Positions 43,861 to 53,507 are shown, counted from the stretch's first letter. The stretch is 64,000 nucleotides of DNA from Pseudomonas sp. CBZ-4 (GCF_000346755.1 NZ_ANNV01000164.1:62001-126000), one strand, 5' to 3'. The notes: generated from the sequence alone by a model not told the origin. Program-made: numbers and translations.

Positions 43861-44838
43861 TTATTGCTTCCAGGCTGCGCCGTTCACCAGGTTTTTCGGC
43901 CTTTCCCCGGCCAACGCTTGCAGCAGGTTATCCACCGCACACTTGGCCATCGCCTCCCGCGTCTCATGCGTCGCCGAGCCGATATGCGGCGTTGCCACCA
44001 CGTTGTTCAAGCGCAGCAACGGTGAGTCGTGACTCAGCGGCTCACGCTCGAACACATCCAGCCCCGCCGCACGAATCGTGCGTTGTTGCAGGGCTTCCAC
44101 CAGCGCGGCTTCGTCGACCACCTTGCCCCGCGAGATGTTGATGAAGATCGTGTCCGGTCCCATCTGCGCGAACTCTTTGGTGCCGATGAGCTTTTCCGTT
44201 TCTGCCGTCAGCGGCAATGTCAGGCAGACAAAGTCCGCTTGTTGCAGCAAATCCGCGAGGCTGCGGTACTGTGCGCCAAAGCGCTGTTCCACCAGCGGCT
44301 TGGGCGAGTGGCTGTGGTAGATCACCGGCATGCCAAAGCCAAAATGCCCGCGCTGGGCCAGGGCTTCGCCGATGCGGCCCATGCCGATGATGCCCAGGGT
44401 CTTGCCGTGTACATCGCTGCCAAAGTGCGCGGGGCCGATGTTTTTGTTCCATTGGCCGGCGCGCACCATGTCGGCCAGTTCGACCACACGCCGGGCGGTG
44501 GCGAGGATCAATGCGAAGCCGGTGTCGGCGGTGGTTTCGGTGAGCACGTCGGGGGTGTTGCTGAGCAGGATGCCGCGTGCGGTCAGGTAGTCGAGGTCGT
44601 AGTTATCGACGCCTACCGATACGCTGGCCACCGCTTCCAGCTGCGGCGCAAGATCCAGCAGTTGTGCGTCCAGGCGCAGGCTGGCGCCGAGCAGGCCGTG
44701 GGCACCGGGCAGAGCGTCGCGCAGCTTGGCCAGGCCGCTGGCGTCCAGCGCTTCGATCAGCGTGACGTCGACCTGTTCATGCAGGCGGGCCATCAAGGGC
44801 GCGGAGAGTTTTTTGTACAACACGACAGACTTTTTCAT
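43861..44838 (-). CDS. kguD: 2-ketogluconate-6-phosphate reductase (D-2-hydroxyacid dehydrogenase)
   Basis: Reduces 2-keto-6-phosphogluconate to 6-phosphogluconate for entry to the Entner-Doudoroff pathway. The 325-aa enzyme has the dinucleotide motif GMGRIG (about 153) and the catalytic Arg ('INISRGKVVDE'), Glu ('VFEREPL') and His ('TPHIGSA'). It is last in the kguEKTD operon, overlapping kguT by ATGA. Confidence 0.9.
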   Translation of the reverse strand: MKKSVVLYKKLSAPLMARLHEQVDVTLIEALDASGLAKLRDALPGAHGLLGASLRLDAQLLDLAPQLEAVASVSVGVDNYDLDYLTARGILLSNTPDVLTETTADTGFALILATARRVVELADMVRAGQWNKNIGPAHFGSDVHGKTLGIIGMGRIGEALAQRGHFGFGMPVIYHSHSPKPLVEQRFGAQYRSLADLLQQADFVCLTLPLTAETEKLIGTKEFAQMGPDTIFINISRGKVVDEAALVEALQQRTIRAAGLDVFEREPLSHDSPLLRLNNVVATPHIGSATHETREAMAKCAVDNLLQALAGERPKNLVNGAAWKQ

Positions 44839-46127
44839 GCGGTCTTGGCCTTCAATTCGAGGGTTTGCACCGGAGCGCGGTCGATGGCGCCGGGCTTGAG
44901 GAAAATCGTCAACACCACCGACAGCAGCAGTGCGCCGCTCATCAGCAGGTACGAGGCGCCGGGCGAGCCGGTGCTGCTATTGAGGTAACCCACCAGGTAC
45001 GAACCGCCGAACGAGCCGAGGGCGCCCATGCTGTTGATCAGCGCCATGGCGCCCCCGGCAACGTTGGCCGGCAGGATCTCCGGGACAATGGCAAAAAATG
45101 GGCCGTAGGGCGCATACATGCAGGCCCCGGCGATCACCAGCAGGGTGTAGGACCACCAGAAGTGTTCGGCGCCGAGTGCGTAGGAACCGTAGAAGGCGAT
45201 GGAGGCGATCAGCAGCGGCGGCCATACAAAACGTTTACGTTTTTGCAGCTTGTCCGAGCCCCACGACACCACCAGCATGCCAATCACCGCCGCCAGGTAG
45301 GGCAGCGCCGACAGCCAGCCGGCCTCGACCATGTCCATCTGCAAGCCTTGCTTGAGGATCGACGGCAGCCAGAGCACAAAGCCGTACACGCCAATGCTCC
45401 AGCAGAAGAATTGCAGGGCCAGGATGATCACTTTGGGTGAGCGGAATGCTTCAGCGTAGTTCTTCACCGCCTTGATCCCGACTTGCTCGGCGGCCAGCGC
45501 GGTTTCCAGGTCCTGTTTCTCAGTGGCGCTCAGCCACTTGGCATCCTTTGGACGCTCATCGGCCAGCTTCCACCAGATAAACGCCCACAGCACGGCCGGC
45601 AGACCTTCAATGATAAACATCCAGCGCCAGCTGAAATGCTGCACCAGGTAGCCCGACACCACCGACATCCACAGCATGGTCACCGGGTTGCCGAGGATCA
45701 GGAAGGTGTTGGCCCGCGAGCGTTCGGCACGGGTGAACCAGTGGCACAGGTACACCAGCATCGCCGGCATCACGGCGGCTTCGACCACGCCGAGCATGAA
45801 GCGAATGACGATCAGCATGTAGGCGTTGGACACCACGCCAGTCAGCGTGGCCAAGCCGCCCCAGAGGATCAGGCTGACAAAGATCAGCTTCTTCACGCTG
45901 CGCTTTTGCGCGTAGATCGCCCCCGGCACCTGGAAGAAAAAGTAACCGAGAAAAAACAGCGCCCCCAGCAACGACGACATGCCGGGGGTGATCATCAGGT
46001 CTTCGGCCATCCCGGAGGCGGCGGCGAAGCCGTAGTTGGCGCGGTCCAGGTAGGCCAGGCTGTAGGTGATAAATACGATGGGCATGATGTACCACCAACG
46101 GCGGGTGGCGAGTTTCACGGTTTCCAT
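44835..46127 (-). CDS. kguT: 2-ketogluconate transporter (MFS)
   Basis: 430-aa major facilitator of the anion:cation symporter type, with about 12 membrane segments ('YLDRANYGFAAA' after TM1, the usual ACS signature). Its place between kguK and kguD identifies it as the 2-ketogluconate importer. It starts METVKLA after a GGAGCAACCCC site. Confidence 0.9.
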   Translation of the reverse strand: METVKLATRRWWYIMPIVFITYSLAYLDRANYGFAAASGMAEDLMITPGMSSLLGALFFLGYFFFQVPGAIYAQKRSVKKLIFVSLILWGGLATLTGVVSNAYMLIVIRFMLGVVEAAVMPAMLVYLCHWFTRAERSRANTFLILGNPVTMLWMSVVSGYLVQHFSWRWMFIIEGLPAVLWAFIWWKLADERPKDAKWLSATEKQDLETALAAEQVGIKAVKNYAEAFRSPKVIILALQFFCWSIGVYGFVLWLPSILKQGLQMDMVEAGWLSALPYLAAVIGMLVVSWGSDKLQKRKRFVWPPLLIASIAFYGSYALGAEHFWWSYTLLVIAGACMYAPYGPFFAIVPEILPANVAGGAMALINSMGALGSFGGSYLVGYLNSSTGSPGASYLLMSGALLLSVVLTIFLKPGAIDRAPVQTLELKAKTA

Positions 46128-46172
46128 GGGGTTGCTCCTGAGCTTGTTGTAGTTGTGGCAACAGGTAGTGGG

Positions 46173-47114
46173 TTAGGCAACGGCTTGAACGGGTAACTCT
46201 GTGCGGGTAGGCAAACCTTCCATATCGCCGCGGCTTTGCACGGCGCGGCTGCCGATCCAGTTGCCGCGCTGCACGGCCGCGGGGAAGCTGAGGTTTTCCA
46301 GGAGGGCGCTGACCATGCCCACGGCAAAACCGTCGCCGGCGCCCACGGTGTCGACGACCTTGGCCACGGGCACGGCGGCGATAAAACCCTGGTCCATGTG
46401 CGTGCGGTAGTAAGCGCCGTCGGCACCGAGCTTGATCGCCACGGCTTCGGCGCCACGGTCGAGGTAGAACGCGGCGATATCCGCCGGGTCATCGAAGCCG
46501 GTGAGCAGGCGGCCTTCGCCCAGGCCCGGCAAGACCCAGTCGGCGAGGCTGGCGAGGGCGTTGATCTCGCGGATCATCTGCGCCTGGCTGGCCCACAGCG
46601 ACGGGCGCAGGTTGGGGTCGAACGACACGCTGCGCCCGGCGCTGCGCATTTGTGTCATCAGTTCCACCGACAGCTCGCGGGTCGCCTCGGACAACGCCGG
46701 CGGAATCCCGGTGGCATGCAAGTGGCGAGCGTTGAGCAAGGTCGGACTGATCGCCGCAACCGACAGGTGACTGGCCGCCGAGCCCTTGCGGAAGTATTCC
46801 ACCTGCGGGTCGGCACCGGCTTCTTCGCGGGACTTGAACTGGAAGCCGGTCGGATGCAGGGGATCAACGGCGACGTGCGTGCAATCCAGCCCTTCGTTTT
46901 GCAACGTATCCACCACAAAGCGCCCGAGTGAGTCATTGCCCACGCGGCTCAGCCACGCCACGTTGAAACCCAGGCGTGACAGGCCGATGGCGACATTGCT
47001 GTCGGCCCCGGCAATGCGCTTGTGGAACTGCGCGACCTGGGCCAGATCGCCCGTTTGCTCGGCGACAAACATCGCCATGGTTTCACCAAACGACAGAATA
47101 TCGATCTCAGACAT
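46173..47114 (-). CDS. kguK: 2-ketogluconate kinase (PfkB family)
   Basis: 313-aa sugar kinase. PfkB signatures are present: 'GADSNVAIGLSRLG' at the N-terminal side and 'DTVGAGDGFAVGM' (catalytic Asp and anion hole) near the C-terminus. It phosphorylates 2-ketogluconate. I chose MSEIDIL at 47114, preceded by CGGAG; it overlaps the kguE stop by eight bases. Confidence 0.91.
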   Translation of the reverse strand: MSEIDILSFGETMAMFVAEQTGDLAQVAQFHKRIAGADSNVAIGLSRLGFNVAWLSRVGNDSLGRFVVDTLQNEGLDCTHVAVDPLHPTGFQFKSREEAGADPQVEYFRKGSAASHLSVAAISPTLLNARHLHATGIPPALSEATRELSVELMTQMRSAGRSVSFDPNLRPSLWASQAQMIREINALASLADWVLPGLGEGRLLTGFDDPADIAAFYLDRGAEAVAIKLGADGAYYRTHMDQGFIAAVPVAKVVDTVGAGDGFAVGMVSALLENLSFPAAVQRGNWIGSRAVQSRGDMEGLPTRTELPVQAVA

Positions 47115-47889
47115 GGGCGTTCTCCGCACACGGTTGGCCAAGGTGGGCGAGGGCAGCGACCTGCTGCGCGGTGACCGCGATCAGGTCAGCGCCTTGCAGC
47201 GGGAATTCCACCGCCCGGGTAATCCCTTGAGTCATGTGCTTGAGCAATTGTTCCCACAGGTGCAGGTCGGTGGCGCCGGGCGGTTGGGCCACGAGTTTGC
47301 CGTCGGCGCGGCGGGCCACCGCCTTGCAGTGCAGGTAATCCACATGCCGGCCGAGCAGGCGCGCGGCGGTGAGGGCGGATTGGTCCTGCCACTGCCAGTT
47401 GCCGATGTCGAAGGTCATCTTCACCGGCAGGCCCAGGCGTTCGACTTCGGTAAAGAAACGCTGCATCGGCTCGATGCGCCCGCCGTGCAGGGTCTGGTCA
47501 TTTTCCACCAGCAACCGGACCGGGTGGCGGTTGAGCAGGGCGTGCAGGCTGTCGAGGTCGTTGGTGTCGGTGAAGTAGCCGAGGGAGACTTTCAGCCAGC
47601 GCGCGCCGAACGCCTGGGCGCGGTCGAGGGTGGCAGCGAGTTCGCCGCTGGGCTGGGCGCGGCCGGCGACCCACAGTTCCAGAGGCGAAGAGAAGACCGA
47701 TTGCAAGTCATGCTGCGCGGCGGCCTGGGCCAGTTCGGCGGGCTGTTCGTGGGTGAGCAGCTCTTCACGCCATTCGATGCGCTGGGCACCGGCAGCGGCG
47801 AGCAGTTCGACAAAACTCAATTGGCCTTGCTGGCGGACCAGGTCGGCGCCGTAGCTGGAAAGGCTGATGGAGACGGGGTATTTATGCAT
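47107..47889 (-). CDS. kguE: KguE, sugar phosphate isomerase/epimerase-like protein
   Basis: First gene of the kgu operon, 260 aa, TIM-barrel of the xylose isomerase-like (AP endonuclease 2) family ('RIEWREELL', 'VRLLVENDQTLHGG', 'MTFDIGNWQWQ', 'YLHCKAV' contain the metal-binding Glu, Asp and His residues). Its exact reaction in 2-ketogluconate use is not settled. A PtxS operator lies 14 bases before the start. Confidence 0.88.
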   Translation of the reverse strand: MHKYPVSISLSSYGADLVRQQGQLSFVELLAAAGAQRIEWREELLTHEQPAELAQAAAQHDLQSVFSSPLELWVAGRAQPSGELAATLDRAQAFGARWLKVSLGYFTDTNDLDSLHALLNRHPVRLLVENDQTLHGGRIEPMQRFFTEVERLGLPVKMTFDIGNWQWQDQSALTAARLLGRHVDYLHCKAVARRADGKLVAQPPGATDLHLWEQLLKHMTQGITRAVEFPLQGADLIAVTAQQVAALAHLGQPCAENAHV

Positions 47890-47902
47890 TGTTGTTTACC
47901 TC

Positions 47903-47916
47903 TGAAACCGGTTTCA
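47903..47916. promoter_or_regulatory. PtxS operator of the kgu operon
   Basis: TGAAACCGGTTTCA, a perfect 14-bp palindrome identical to the known PtxS site, just upstream of kguE. 2-Ketogluconate should release PtxS and induce the operon. Confidence 0.93.
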
Positions 47917-47937
47917 TTTTTAAGCGAAAATCAAATG

Positions 47938-48024
47938 GTGGGAGCTGGCTTGCCTGCGATAGCGGTGGGTCAGTCAATCCATGCTTGGCTGACCCACCGC
48001 TATCGCAGGCAAGCCAGCTCCCAC
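47938..48024. repeat. REPIN overlapping the 3' end of ptxS
   Basis: Both arms are intact (GTGGGAGCTGGCTTGCCTGC and inverse). The ptxS reading frame runs into it and stops inside at 47974. Confidence 0.92.
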
Positions 48025-49035
48025 AACGGATTGTGTTGAGCCTCGGATGATGAGTTCGGGCAGGAAATCCAGGGTGCGCGTCGGTTCGGTATCGCCGCGC
48101 AGGCGCTTGAGCAGGCACTCGAATGCGCTGGCGCCGATGGCTTCGGTGGGTTGGGCGAGGGCGGTAATGCCATTCCCTACCAGCGGGTACCAGTCCAGGT
48201 CATCCAGGGCGATCAGGCCGACATCGTCGAACAAGTTGCAGCCCAGGTTCTTGAGCGCGCGGGTGCAGGCCAGCGCGGCGACGCCGTTGGCGCAGAACAG
48301 CGCCTTGGGGCCGGGTTTGACGAGGAAGGTTTGCAGGTGCTGTTCCAGTTCGCCGTCCAGTTCCACTACCGCACCGGTCAGCTGCGGGCGGCCCGCAATC
48401 TCAGCCTTGAAGCTGTCCAAGCGCTCCAACCGCGAACTGGTGCCATCGGTGGCTTCGCTCACCAGCAGCACGTCGCGATAACCCTGTTGCTCAAGATGCT
48501 CAACGGCCATGCGCACCGCCGCCGGGTTGTCCAAGCCCACCAGGTCGCTGTGCAGTGTCTCGACCTTGCGGTCCACCAGCACCAGGGGCATTTCCCGTTG
48601 CAGTTCCAGCAGTTGGTCGAGGTGATGGCCGAGGGTGTTCACGATCAGCCCTTCGATGTTGTACGAACGCAGCGCAGCGAGGTGCTGGCGCTCCTGTTCG
48701 TCATCGCGGTCGGTGTTGCACACCACCAGGCTGTAGCCGTGCTGGCGGCAGGCGGTTTCGACGCCGTGCATCACGGCAATGGAATAGGGGTTGCGGATAT
48801 CGGCGACGAGCATGCCGATCAGGCGTGTGCGCCCACGTTTCAGGCCACGAGCCATTTGGTTGGGGCGGTAGCCAAGTTGCTCGATGGCTTGCTCGATGCG
48901 CAGGGCGATGGCGTCGGAGAGCAGGGCGCGGTCGTCGCCGATAAAACGCGAGACGCTGGCTTTCGACACGCCGGCTCGCTCTGCCACATCAAGCATGGTT
49001 ACGCGGCTACGCTGGGCGGCGGAAAATGAAGTCAT
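47974..49035 (-). CDS. ptxS: LacI-family repressor PtxS
   Basis: 353-aa repressor; the LacI helix-turn-helix is at the N-terminus ('VTMLDVAERAGVSKASVSRF') followed by a periplasmic-binding-protein-like effector domain for 2-ketogluconate. The normal end seems to be near 'FLPELIIRGST'; the last ~17 residues (VVGAGLPAIAVGQPSMD) are encoded by the REPIN. AAGG precedes the ATG. Same strand as kguE, upstream of it. Confidence 0.92.
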   Translation of the reverse strand: MTSFSAAQRSRVTMLDVAERAGVSKASVSRFIGDDRALLSDAIALRIEQAIEQLGYRPNQMARGLKRGRTRLIGMLVADIRNPYSIAVMHGVETACRQHGYSLVVCNTDRDDEQERQHLAALRSYNIEGLIVNTLGHHLDQLLELQREMPLVLVDRKVETLHSDLVGLDNPAAVRMAVEHLEQQGYRDVLLVSEATDGTSSRLERLDSFKAEIAGRPQLTGAVVELDGELEQHLQTFLVKPGPKALFCANGVAALACTRALKNLGCNLFDDVGLIALDDLDWYPLVGNGITALAQPTEAIGASAFECLLKRLRGDTEPTRTLDFLPELIIRGSTQSVVGAGLPAIAVGQPSMD

Positions 49036-49072
49036 GGCAGAGCCTTTCTTATTGTATGCGCTGGGATTGCGC

Positions 49073-49086
49073 TGAAACCGGTTTCA
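49073..49086. promoter_or_regulatory. PtxS operator upstream of ptxS
   Basis: A second perfect TGAAACCGGTTTCA, 38 bases before the ptxS start, indicating autoregulation. Confidence 0.92.
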
Positions 49087-49280
49087 GAAGACATCAGCTA
49101 CACGCAATCGTCAAGTTAATCTTCGGTTTTTTATAGTCGCAGTTATCCCGCCAAGCCGACGAACGGGTCGTTAGCCTGTTAGTTCTGACAGTAGTCGAGT
49201 CGACTGGTTTGGCATTTACTTTCCTCATAGGCGAATAGCTGCCAGGCGTTTACGACCGGCCACGCATCAGGAGAAAGAAA

Positions 49281-51257
49281 ATGTCTGTATCCACACCTGC
49301 TCAGCCTCAACTAACACACAGTGGAACGGTCCTGGCACTTGGGCCGATGGAAATCCCGGGTGTTGATCCTCTCGACCCCGAAGGTTTGGTGCCCGTCCAC
49401 CTGTTGCTGGCGGACTTGTTGGTGAGGGTGCCCATGTGGCTACCTGCGCCGGAGCCTGCAGACACCCCCCACAGACTGTACCTCATCTGGCTGCGGGACG
49501 GTATCGAAAGGCAGGCCGATTTTGAACTCGTCAATGCGCCCCCCCCTCCGTTACCGCCCTTTATTGAAGTGCATGTGCCGTTGCTGATGCTGAGAGAGCG
49601 TTCAGGCACCGTGGATTTGTTTTATCGAGTGGTCGATTCGGAAGGGCAGATGAGTGAGCTTGACCCGAAGCTCACCTTGACCATCGATATGGAAGGGCCG
49701 GAACTGCTTCGACCAGATGATCAACTGAGCTTCGTGACGCCACCTGTTACAGGTATCGATGAGCCCTATCTCGCGAGCAATGACCCGGTAAGGTTCAACG
49801 TGCCGCCTTATCTGAGGCGAAGTGGCGAAGACCGTGTTGAAATGTTCCTATCCAATAGTCCAAACCCGCCAGCGGACGGGCCTGATGGCGTTCACATACT
49901 TGAAAATATTTCAGACCCGCTGGTGGTTGAGCTGGCAGCTGACGCGTTTCGTAGGCTGAACAATGGGCCAGCTTTTATCTTTTATCGGGTGTTCGATAGG
50001 GCCGGTAACTTTAGTACACGCAGTGCCGGTTTGCCGTTTGTGTTGAACCTGATCGCGAGTCCGGGAGTACCGCTTGCAGCGCCTCGTATCCGGCCACCTG
50101 CCTACGATGACAACCTCATCAAGCGTGATGATGCGAGGGCAGGGGTTGTGGTGCTGATTGATCCTTACCTGAACTGGGCCTCAAATGATCGCGCCAGGGT
50201 GTTCTGGGATGATCGGCCGGTCGCCGATGTACCGGTGCTCAATGGCGTGGTGACCGAGGTGCTGATCCCCTGGTTAACCATGCGTGGCCCGTTGGCAGAT
50301 CTGGTAGCGGAGGAGGTGCGAGTTCGTTACGAGATCATTCGTGGCCTCTCGACCTTTCCTTCATTTACACGACGTATCCAGCAGGATTTCACGGTTGCCG
50401 GGCAGGATCATGCGGGAGCGCCCGCGCTGCTCAACCCCGACCTCCCGTTGGCTGAAGTGCGCGGCTTGGTGTTAAACGAACCCAATGTAGTCGATCATCG
50501 GGACCAAGACGTGGGGGCCCGTGCCCGTGTGTTTCTTTATGACGATCCACAGCCAGGGCAAGTGCTGCGGTTCTTTTGGAATGATATCGGCCCCGTTGCA
50601 ACCAAAACGGTGCAGCCGGGGGAAGTGGGGGGCCAATTAGTATTTTCCAGCGTTATTCCTTGGGCGGTCGTGGAGGGCATCATCAACCCCGCGTTGCGCG
50701 TGTATTACACCACCGATAATGGCGTTAACCAGCAGCAGTCGGCAAACACCCTGGTCAATGTCAATACGGGCGCTGTGGCCAGTTTTCCTGCACCAGTTAT
50801 TCGTCACACGCTTATCGGGGGGACAGGGACCTTCCTCACCTGCTGTTCCTCCCCGGAAATTTTTTTCGGCGTCACTTGGGAAGTGGTACCTCACACAGAT
50901 TTTGCACTGAACGATGAAATCCGGTTTTTTACCCACGGCTATAACAATAACGGTTGGAATGATCCGGTTGTGGAGGAAAGCCGGTTCGCCGAGCGTCAGT
51001 CTTTTAGCACCCCTATGGACTTGGCGAATGGGCTGAAATTTATCGTCTCCCCGTACGACCCTGTGGTGTATTCGTTGCGCCTTAGAGGCACTGCACAAGC
51101 CTGGTATGAGGTGTGGCGCGGCCCATCGAAGATTGGTCAATCGGTCATTCGACGGTTCAGGGTTGATTTGGCTTACCCCTCCGGTGGTTTTTGCCAGGCG
51201 GGCGATGTCATCAACTGTTCGAGTGACGGTGTGCCGATGCTGATGGGACATAAGTAA
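49281..51257 (+). CDS. Large repeat-module protein of unknown function (copy A)
   Basis: 658-aa protein with no signal peptide or membrane segment, not assigned to a known family. It reads as about five modules of ~110-130 residues, each with an early '(V/I)PxY/L' strand, a middle 'xVxFxxD/NxxP' strand, an '(I/V)PW' or 'VP' turn, and a late '(L/F)xYxVxDxxGNxS' strand; a beta-sandwich (Ig/FnIII-like) fold is likely. The last module is bounded by Cys ('LTCCSS' and 'GGFCQAG...NC'). Base composition is visibly more AT-rich than the kgu genes. A strong CAGGAGAAAG site precedes the start. A related protein follows at 51423. Confidence 0.7.
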   Translation: MSVSTPAQPQLTHSGTVLALGPMEIPGVDPLDPEGLVPVHLLLADLLVRVPMWLPAPEPADTPHRLYLIWLRDGIERQADFELVNAPPPPLPPFIEVHVPLLMLRERSGTVDLFYRVVDSEGQMSELDPKLTLTIDMEGPELLRPDDQLSFVTPPVTGIDEPYLASNDPVRFNVPPYLRRSGEDRVEMFLSNSPNPPADGPDGVHILENISDPLVVELAADAFRRLNNGPAFIFYRVFDRAGNFSTRSAGLPFVLNLIASPGVPLAAPRIRPPAYDDNLIKRDDARAGVVVLIDPYLNWASNDRARVFWDDRPVADVPVLNGVVTEVLIPWLTMRGPLADLVAEEVRVRYEIIRGLSTFPSFTRRIQQDFTVAGQDHAGAPALLNPDLPLAEVRGLVLNEPNVVDHRDQDVGARARVFLYDDPQPGQVLRFFWNDIGPVATKTVQPGEVGGQLVFSSVIPWAVVEGIINPALRVYYTTDNGVNQQQSANTLVNVNTGAVASFPAPVIRHTLIGGTGTFLTCCSSPEIFFGVTWEVVPHTDFALNDEIRFFTHGYNNNGWNDPVVEESRFAERQSFSTPMDLANGLKFIVSPYDPVVYSLRLRGTAQAWYEVWRGPSKIGQSVIRRFRVDLAYPSGGFCQAGDVINCSSDGVPMLMGHK

Positions 51258-51422
51258 TAACGTGACGATGAAGTGCTTGGGATAAAGCGACTTTACGAGA
51301 TCTGAAATCGGGAAGTGCCGTTTTTAGTCGGGTAAACAGTTGTAAAAAATGATCTGGGCTAATCGAATAGTATTATTGCTGTTGTTCGTCATTCCAGATA
51401 GGTCACTCAATGGAGATTAATG

Positions 51423-53489
51423 ATGAACAAAAAAACGCGAGACTATTTTGCCAAACTCAATGCGGCAAAAAATCCGCCGCCGGCGGTGTTGGCGGAATTG
51501 GAGGCGCCGGAGTTTGATTTTGTTCCAGGTTTTCCGGGTTTGATTTACCGGGAGCAGGCCTTGGCCGAAAATATGGAGCTGCGTTTGCCGCGCTGGGAAG
51601 ACTTCAGCACCGATCCTAGCAACCCTGATACTGCACGTGTGTATATAAAACCTGCGGATGATGCTGAATACGGTGACCCGTTCATCACGTTCCAATTTAG
51701 TTTTGATGCGACGCTTCCCCAAGCCTTTGCCACCACGAATATCGTCCGAGGCAGGCGGCCCCCGGGCTTCTGGGACATAAAGTACGAGGTGTTTATCGTC
51801 CGTATTCCGAACTTGAGTGAGTCGGATCCGACGCGGCTGATTGTCGATACCGAAGCGCCTTATGCATCTTCTCCGAGTAACCCTCCCGCGGCCATTCTAC
51901 CGGCCGGTGTGACACTGCCGATTGACTTGGCTGACTTCCCGGCCCCGCCCAATGATCGACTGTTTTTCTCGATTCCTGACTATGTTGCCCATGGGCGCGC
52001 ACCAGGGGACACCCTGAGGCTGTATTACAATGGTTCTGATACTCCTTATGCACCTAATCCACCCTCTACCGATGTGGATTGGCCGGTTACAGATTTGAGG
52101 TTCCCATTGCCAAAAAGCGTCGTAGAGGCGGGGCCGGACGGCTTCAATACTCTCCGGTATGAACTGCTGGATGCAGCACGTAACGTGAGTCGGCTCTCCT
52201 CAACGCTCTCGTTCGACGTGGCATTGATGCCGGGCCCACGAAACCTCAAAGCGCCATTGATCAACAGGGCGTTTCCGGGTGACGGCCTGTTTGACCGGGT
52301 CGACGCGTCCATTGACTTCGGGATGATTGTGCGGATCCCGGCCTATGATGATTTTCAGCGGGGCGATGACGGGGATTACTTTGATATCACGCTTTCGACG
52401 AGTGTCGGTACTGAAACCATCAAGAGCACCCCACTAGGAAGCACCAGCTTTCCAGTCCCTATTCCGGTTCCCTTCCATACATTGGTCAGCCTCTATGGTG
52501 CCTCGACGGGGGACCTGCCGTTGACGGTTACGTACGTCATCAAACGTCGATCCGTTACGTATCCGCCTGCGCCGCCGACGCTGATCAATTTGAATCTGAA
52601 AGTGGTCGGCCCCGACCCAACGGACCCACCTGACCTGGTGAACACCGATCTGTACCCCGTCGTGATCAAAGGGGTGGATGCGAGCGGGGTCGAGGGTGAT
52701 GACAATGAGTTATTGCCAATCCACGCCAACCGGCCAGCGAATGCCCATATCACGCTATGGGACGCAACGCCGACCCCTGACGCCGAAGATTTTGTCATCC
52801 GACTTTTCTACGAGGGGGAACTGGCAGCCACGCGTACCATTACGGGGGGAATGGCCGGCCAGCCTGTCGTGCCAGCGCTGCAGATTCAATGGGCACTGAT
52901 TGCCAAGCATGGTAATGCGCCGCCTCTGAAGCAGGTGTATTACACCATCAGCGCGGCAACCGGCACGAATCGGCAGGAGTCCGTTTTCACACTGGTGGAT
53001 GTACAGGCCAATGTTCAGTCTCTCGCGCAGCCAGAGGTGCGCAACCTTGAGCTGGCTGGCGGTCCACCGGGCATCATCCTCTGCTCTACGGTGAGGCCGT
53101 TGAATACGGACGGTAACATCAGGGTGTATATCCCGCCATCGAGCTTGTTCGAGCCGTTTATGGTGGTCCGGGTGGACTGGAAAGGCTACAGCGACAACAC
53201 CGGCACGACTGAAGTAACGGCAGCCGCCAGCTTCACGAATTCCCCTCCGCTGACAGCGTCCATGATTGCGCTGGGGTTTGAGGTGGACCTGGGACCGTTC
53301 TCCACCATCATGAAGGTTGTCCAGCCTAACTATGGAGTACGGTTGATGGGGTCGGCACGGATCAACTACACGATTCAATTGCCGACGGGGCCTTTGACAT
53401 CCAGTGAAGCCTTCCACGTGATGCGTGCGATCAAAGCCGGTGTTTCTCCCACCTACTGCGATAACACGCCGGTACCTCCGGCACCCTGA
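51423..53489 (+). CDS. Large repeat-module protein of unknown function (copy B)
   Basis: 688-aa paralogue of the preceding protein, with five similar modules ('GDTLRLYYNG', 'RFPLPKSV', 'LRYELLDAARNVSRLS' in the second). It also has a Cys at the start of the last module ('IILCSTV') and one near the C-terminus ('SPTYCDN'). The ATG at 51423 is seven bases after GGAG; the ATG at 51420 is only four away. No signal peptide. 165 bases separate it from copy A, so it may have its own promoter. Function unknown. Confidence 0.7.
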   Translation: MNKKTRDYFAKLNAAKNPPPAVLAELEAPEFDFVPGFPGLIYREQALAENMELRLPRWEDFSTDPSNPDTARVYIKPADDAEYGDPFITFQFSFDATLPQAFATTNIVRGRRPPGFWDIKYEVFIVRIPNLSESDPTRLIVDTEAPYASSPSNPPAAILPAGVTLPIDLADFPAPPNDRLFFSIPDYVAHGRAPGDTLRLYYNGSDTPYAPNPPSTDVDWPVTDLRFPLPKSVVEAGPDGFNTLRYELLDAARNVSRLSSTLSFDVALMPGPRNLKAPLINRAFPGDGLFDRVDASIDFGMIVRIPAYDDFQRGDDGDYFDITLSTSVGTETIKSTPLGSTSFPVPIPVPFHTLVSLYGASTGDLPLTVTYVIKRRSVTYPPAPPTLINLNLKVVGPDPTDPPDLVNTDLYPVVIKGVDASGVEGDDNELLPIHANRPANAHITLWDATPTPDAEDFVIRLFYEGELAATRTITGGMAGQPVVPALQIQWALIAKHGNAPPLKQVYYTISAATGTNRQESVFTLVDVQANVQSLAQPEVRNLELAGGPPGIILCSTVRPLNTDGNIRVYIPPSSLFEPFMVVRVDWKGYSDNTGTTEVTAAASFTNSPPLTASMIALGFEVDLGPFSTIMKVVQPNYGVRLMGSARINYTIQLPTGPLTSSEAFHVMRAIKAGVSPTYCDNTPVPPAP

Positions 53490-53507
53490 GTTGTTTTGAA
53501 AAAACGG

